Origin: Bradyrhizobium algeriense
GTDB lineage: Bacteria > Pseudomonadota > Alphaproteobacteria > Rhizobiales > Xanthobacteraceae
Direction: 5' to 3'
Assembly (NCBI RefSeq): GCF_036924595.1
Contig: NZ_JAZHRV010000001.1
Location: forward strand, 1,798,001 to 1,862,000
Length of the DNA: 64,000 bases
This document shows, piece after piece, positions 61,124 to 64,000 of the stretch. A program made the translations under genes and the position numbers. The stretch's first letter is position 1. Every line of letters begins with the position of its first letter. The notes beneath the pieces are model-generated. The model was not told the origin of the DNA, searched no databases, and saw nothing but the letters and a program-made list of their open reading frames with translations.

Positions 61124-62245
61124 CTAGTTCCTGCCCCGGCCGTTACCATTGCCATTACCGTTTCCGTTGCCATTACCGTTCCCATTCCCCTTGCCGTTAC
61201 CATTGGCCCCGTTGCCATTCCCAATCCCGTTGCCGTTGCTATTGCCGTTGTTGCTCTTGCCATTGCCGCCACCATCCGACCCGCTGGAGGCGGCTATCGT
61301 GGTGCTGACGCTGGAGGCCGCGGCGTTGCTCGAGCTGGCTGCGCCATTGGCGGCATTGCCCTGGCTGTTGTTCGCCACGGCTGAATCGGACTGGCTCCAG
61401 ATTGTATCGTTCTTGGCGTCCCGCGATCCGCCATGCACCGCCGACCCGTCACGGGCGAGGCCGTGCGTGGCGCGGTGGACGTTCAACCGGACTTCACCGA
61501 TCGATGACGAGATCCGGGTGACGCCATGCTTTGCGGGCTGCACGCTTGTATGCCGCAATGGCTGGACGCCCTGTCCATTTGTGGCGTGGCGGATCGCGGT
61601 AAAGCCTCCGCGCGGCACCGGAACGCGCTCGATCGACGGTGCGCGCGGCTTGCCTTGCTCGATCGGGGCGAGGGCGCCGGAGCCGCCCAGCGAGAGGCCG
61701 GTCTTGCCGTTGGCGAACGCCGTAGCATGTTGGCCCGCCATCACCTGGGCGATCTGGCCCGACTTGAAATCTGCGACTTCAACCTGACCGCGGACCACGT
61801 CGACGGTGGTCTTCCCCGCGTTGACGGTGACGCGGAATTGCGTGCCCTTCACCACGGCCGCGAGGTAGGGAGTCTCGACCTCGAAATGCTTGACGTTGCG
61901 CTTCTCGACGTCGAGCAGGATCGAGCCGGCCTGCTGCTTGATCGTCGTCGAGAGTCCTTCCTTCTTCTGGGCGGGGACGCCGACCACGGAATTCGGCGAA
62001 ACCAGGATCATTTCATCGCCGCGCTTCAGGAGCACGCGCCCGGTGCGGCCGGTGCTGATGGTGTCCCCTGGCTTCAGCACGTCCTCTCTCAGCGCCGCTT
62101 GCTGCACGCCGCTGCCCGTGAGCCATACCTCGCCCGAGGACTTGCTGACCGTCCAGTCGCCGCCGTCAGCGGCGAAAGCGGCGGAAGCCGTCGCCAGCAC
62201 GAACACGGTCGCGAGTGCTCTTGAGACGTGAGGGATCGCACGCAT
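61124..62245 (-). CDS. exported FecR-domain protein with a Gly/Asn tail
   Basis: A signal peptide (ALATVFVLATASAAFAADGG) leads to a FecR domain at about 30-185: VWLTGSGVQQAALREDVLKPGD, GRVLLKRGDEMILVSPNSVVG and PYLAAVVKGTQFRVTVNAG. The C-terminal half is low-complexity, with Ser/Ala/Asn runs, ending in a Gly/Asn(/Lys) repeat of about 40 residues and RGRN. Unlike FecR of siderophore systems it has no N-terminal cytosolic part and no sigma factor nearby. It likely sits in the periplasm and may signal to the CHASE2 protein encoded downstream. Confidence 0.85.
   Translation of the reverse strand: MRAIPHVSRALATVFVLATASAAFAADGGDWTVSKSSGEVWLTGSGVQQAALREDVLKPGDTISTGRTGRVLLKRGDEMILVSPNSVVGVPAQKKEGLSTTIKQQAGSILLDVEKRNVKHFEVETPYLAAVVKGTQFRVTVNAGKTTVDVVRGQVEVADFKSGQIAQVMAGQHATAFANGKTGLSLGGSGALAPIEQGKPRAPSIERVPVPRGGFTAIRHATNGQGVQPLRHTSVQPAKHGVTRISSSIGEVRLNVHRATHGLARDGSAVHGGSRDAKNDTIWSQSDSAVANNSQGNAANGAASSSNAAASSVSTTIAASSGSDGGGNGKSNNGNSNGNGIGNGNGANGNGKGNGNGNGNGNGNGNGNGRGRN
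61136..61260 (-). repeat. 6-bp-class tandem repeat encoding the Gly/Asn tail
   Basis: On the minus strand GGTAAT- and GGCAAC-type hexamers repeat about 20 times, coding for alternating Gly and Asn with a few Lys and Ile. The repeat stays in frame with the FecR-domain gene. Confidence 0.8.
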
Positions 62246-62375
62246 GAAAACTCTCTCTGATTGCCGCTTTGTCCCGGTTAGTAGCGGAAATGTTTCAACA
62301 TTGAGTGAGCGGAAGCGGTGAACTGCGCGAGCCTCGTTAACGATTCATTGACCATAAAATCTTATTAAAAATCAT

Positions 62376-64000
62376 ATGGGTAGGGGCTCCCTTAACGATT
62401 GGCGCTTGGCGTCCGTACTTCTACGGAAGTGCGCCCATGCGGCTTTATCCCGGCACCACCTGAGCACCGCCGGCCTCGTCCTCTGGACCCTGACCGGCTG
62501 CCTTCCGGCGCAAGCGCAGCATGCGAACCAGCCGGGCTATGATCCGCGGCAGACCGAAAAACGTTTCGATGATCAGCAATCGAGCCAGGGCGCAAACGGG
62601 CGGCCCCGGCTGCCGTTGCCGCAATTCGCCCGGCCGGAGGGGCAGGGGGATTCCAGGCCGCTGTTCGTGCTCCGCCATGTCTCGATCTCCGGCGCCGTCG
62701 CAATGCCGCAGGAGCGGCTTGCGGCGACGTATCAGTCCTACATCGGGAAAAAGGTTTCGCAGGCTGATCTCGCGGCTATCGCTGCTGCGGTCAGCGACGT
62801 CTATCGCGCCGCCGGCTTTCACCTCAGCCGGGCGATCGTTCCTCCACAGGACATCCAGAGCGGCCGGCTTCGCATTCAAGTCATCGAAGGCAGCATCACG
62901 GAGCTGGCGCTGGAGGGAGACGGCGCCGAACAGTTCGGCGTCCGGCCGATGCTTGATGCCGTGCTGACTGAGCGGCCCTCGCGGCTTGCGACGCTCGAAC
63001 GGCAGTTACTGCTGATCAACGGACGGCCCGGCGTGCGGATCGAGGACACCGCGATCGAGGAGATCGGCACCGCGAGCGGCCATTTTCGCCTGATCGTGTC
63101 TTTGAAGACGTGGCACCTCTTTACGTCGTTCGGCGTCGACAATCTGGGATCGTCGTCGGTCGGACCGTGGCAAAGCTATGGGACGGCGGCGTTCAACTCC
63201 TATCTCGCTCCCGGCGATTCCCTGGTGTTGAACCTGTCGACCACGCCCGGCGATCCGCGGCAGCTCGCGTTCGGCCGCCTGTCCTACGAAGTGCCCGTCG
63301 GCGCCGACGGCGCCCGCATCGGCGCATCGGGCTACTACAGCGAGGTCTGGCCCGGCGACTACCGCCATCTCTACAGCGACAACATCAAGACCGAGTCGTT
63401 CGAAATTCACGGCAGCATCGCTGCGCTGCAATCGCAGAAATCGAGCCTGACGCTGACCGCGGCGGCCGGATTCACCAATGCCACCGAAAACGATGTGTTC
63501 GGCCCGATCTATGCCGATCGTATCCGCACCGCCAGCCTCACGTCGGACTATCGGCTGCAGGACAGTTTCGGCGGCACCAACTATCTGACCGTGAACTATC
63601 GCCAGGGCCTCGACATTCTCGGCGCCTCGCACCGCGACGAGGACTATCTGTCGCACGACGGGGCGTCCGGCAAATTCTCCGCGCTGAATTTCTGGTTCAC
63701 GCGCTACCAGACGCTGTCGGATGCATGGTCGCTGAAACTCGCCGCGGCCGGCCAGACGGCATCCGGCCCGCTGTTCACCTCGCAGCAATTCTATCTCGGC
63801 GGCATCGCATTCGGACGCGGCTATGGCAGCGCCGAGATCAGCGGCGATAACGGTCTGGCGGGCTCGGCGGAACTGCGCTTCGACCAGAAGACGAACCTTC
63901 AATATCTGAGCGGTTATCAGATCTACGGATTCGTCGACAGCGGCGTTGCCTGGAATGACGGTTACCAACTGAGCGACGGCCTGTCGCTGACATCGGCCGG
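62376..64000 (+). CDS. TpsB-type outer-membrane transporter (ShlB/FhaC/HecB family), cut by right edge
   Basis: A frame opens with ATG at 62376 and runs past position 64000, giving 541 residues here. It starts with a long signal-like region ending LVLWTLTGCLPAQAQ. A linker and a POTRA domain follow (RPLFVLRHVSISGAVAMPQE, then DVYRAAGFHLSRAIVPPQDI). The barrel part then has WHLFTSFGVDNLGSSSVGPW, FYLGGIAFGRGYGSAEISGD and IYGFVDSGVAWND. The FGRGY-type element is diagnostic for TpsB/BamA proteins. It should secrete a large TpsA partner, probably encoded outside the window. It is divergent from the FecR gene. Confidence 0.9.
   Translation, partial: MGRGSLNDWRLASVLLRKCAHAALSRHHLSTAGLVLWTLTGCLPAQAQHANQPGYDPRQTEKRFDDQQSSQGANGRPRLPLPQFARPEGQGDSRPLFVLRHVSISGAVAMPQERLAATYQSYIGKKVSQADLAAIAAAVSDVYRAAGFHLSRAIVPPQDIQSGRLRIQVIEGSITELALEGDGAEQFGVRPMLDAVLTERPSRLATLERQLLLINGRPGVRIEDTAIEEIGTASGHFRLIVSLKTWHLFTSFGVDNLGSSSVGPWQSYGTAAFNSYLAPGDSLVLNLSTTPGDPRQLAFGRLSYEVPVGADGARIGASGYYSEVWPGDYRHLYSDNIKTESFEIHGSIAALQSQKSSLTLTAAAGFTNATENDVFGPIYADRIRTASLTSDYRLQDSFGGTNYLTVNYRQGLDILGASHRDEDYLSHDGASGKFSALNFWFTRYQTLSDAWSLKLAAAGQTASGPLFTSQQFYLGGIAFGRGYGSAEISGDNGLAGSAELRFDQKTNLQYLSGYQIYGFVDSGVAWNDGYQLSDGLSLTSA

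Noticed and set aside
63006..63968. 320-aa minus-strand frame at the right edge
   Set aside because: The plus-strand TpsB frame carries POTRA and FGRGY-type barrel motifs and runs off the window, so the minus frame is a shadow.

Overview
The window is GC-rich chromosomal DNA of an alphaproteobacterium, most likely Bradyrhizobium or a close relative in the Nitrobacteraceae. The reasons are cckA directly behind flhB in a flagellar export cluster, an FrcA-type sugar transporter with xylA/xylB, a DUF6522 gene beside an Rrf2 regulator, and intergenic palindromes (GAGCATGA, GTCATTGCGAG, GTCATTCCGGG, GTAGCCCGG types) of the kind common in those genomes. No tRNA, rRNA, CRISPR array, transposase or phage gene was seen. 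The window cuts a gene at the right edge and probably one at the left.

Layout. 0-9.5 kb: a large exported TPR protein, several small conserved proteins, an FAD-linked D-2-hydroxyacid dehydrogenase-type oxidase, a CusF-like exported protein and a diguanylate cyclase. 9.6-18.2 kb: flagellar basal-body/export genes in two divergent blocks (fliP-fliO leftward; flgB-flgC-fliE-fliQ-fliR-flhB rightward), then the hybrid kinase gene cckA. 18.4-24.5 kb: mixed genes (Tim44-like, exported lectin-like, a damaged DUF3606 gene, GST, GFA-type zinc protein, ICMT-like methyltransferase, small exported proteins). 24.6-27 kb: class I fumarase overlapping a DUF429 gene. 27-33.9 kb: a complete xylose module (LacI-type regulator, xylulokinase, xylose isomerase, ABC transporter) closed by a strong hairpin. 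34-38.5 kb: septation-protein-like and other membrane genes, a MAPEG protein, a carotenoid oxygenase and a TetR regulator. Two copies of one promoter/operator cassette link these genes into a probable regulon. 38.5-42 kb: a lipoprotein, an exported protein, a SET-domain methyltransferase with a basic tail, and a nitric-oxide-type module (Rrf2/NsrR-like regulator, long palindromic operator, group III truncated haemoglobin, 44-aa membrane protein).

42-44 kb: two membrane proteins divergent from an XRE/MmyB-type regulator, followed by a broken piece of a paralogue. 44-52.2 kb: an amide-use cluster with a MarR regulator, a cytosolic AmiC-like sensor, an amidase-signature amidase and a five-gene urea/short-chain-amide ABC transporter. 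52-56 kb: a thioesterase remnant, a FrnE/DsbA-type oxidoreductase, a NIPSNAP protein and a vanadium-haloperoxidase-like exported enzyme that lacks the expected catalytic histidine. 56-64 kb: a cupin/JmjC-like protein coupled to a FemAB/CelD-like acyltransferase, a CHASE2-PAS-GGDEF-EAL protein behind a FecR-domain protein with a Gly/Asn tail, and a divergent two-partner-secretion outer-membrane transporter (TpsB) that runs off the right edge.

How the parts work together: the xylose and amide blocks are self-contained catabolic units holding regulator, enzymes and importer. The flagellar, CckA, diguanylate cyclase, FecR/CHASE2 and TpsB genes belong to motility, cell cycle and surface attachment. 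The most novel-looking items are the duplicated TetR operator cassette around the carotenoid oxygenase, the SET protein with a histone-H1-like tail, the AmiC-like sensor without an AmiR partner, and the haloperoxidase with the substituted active site.
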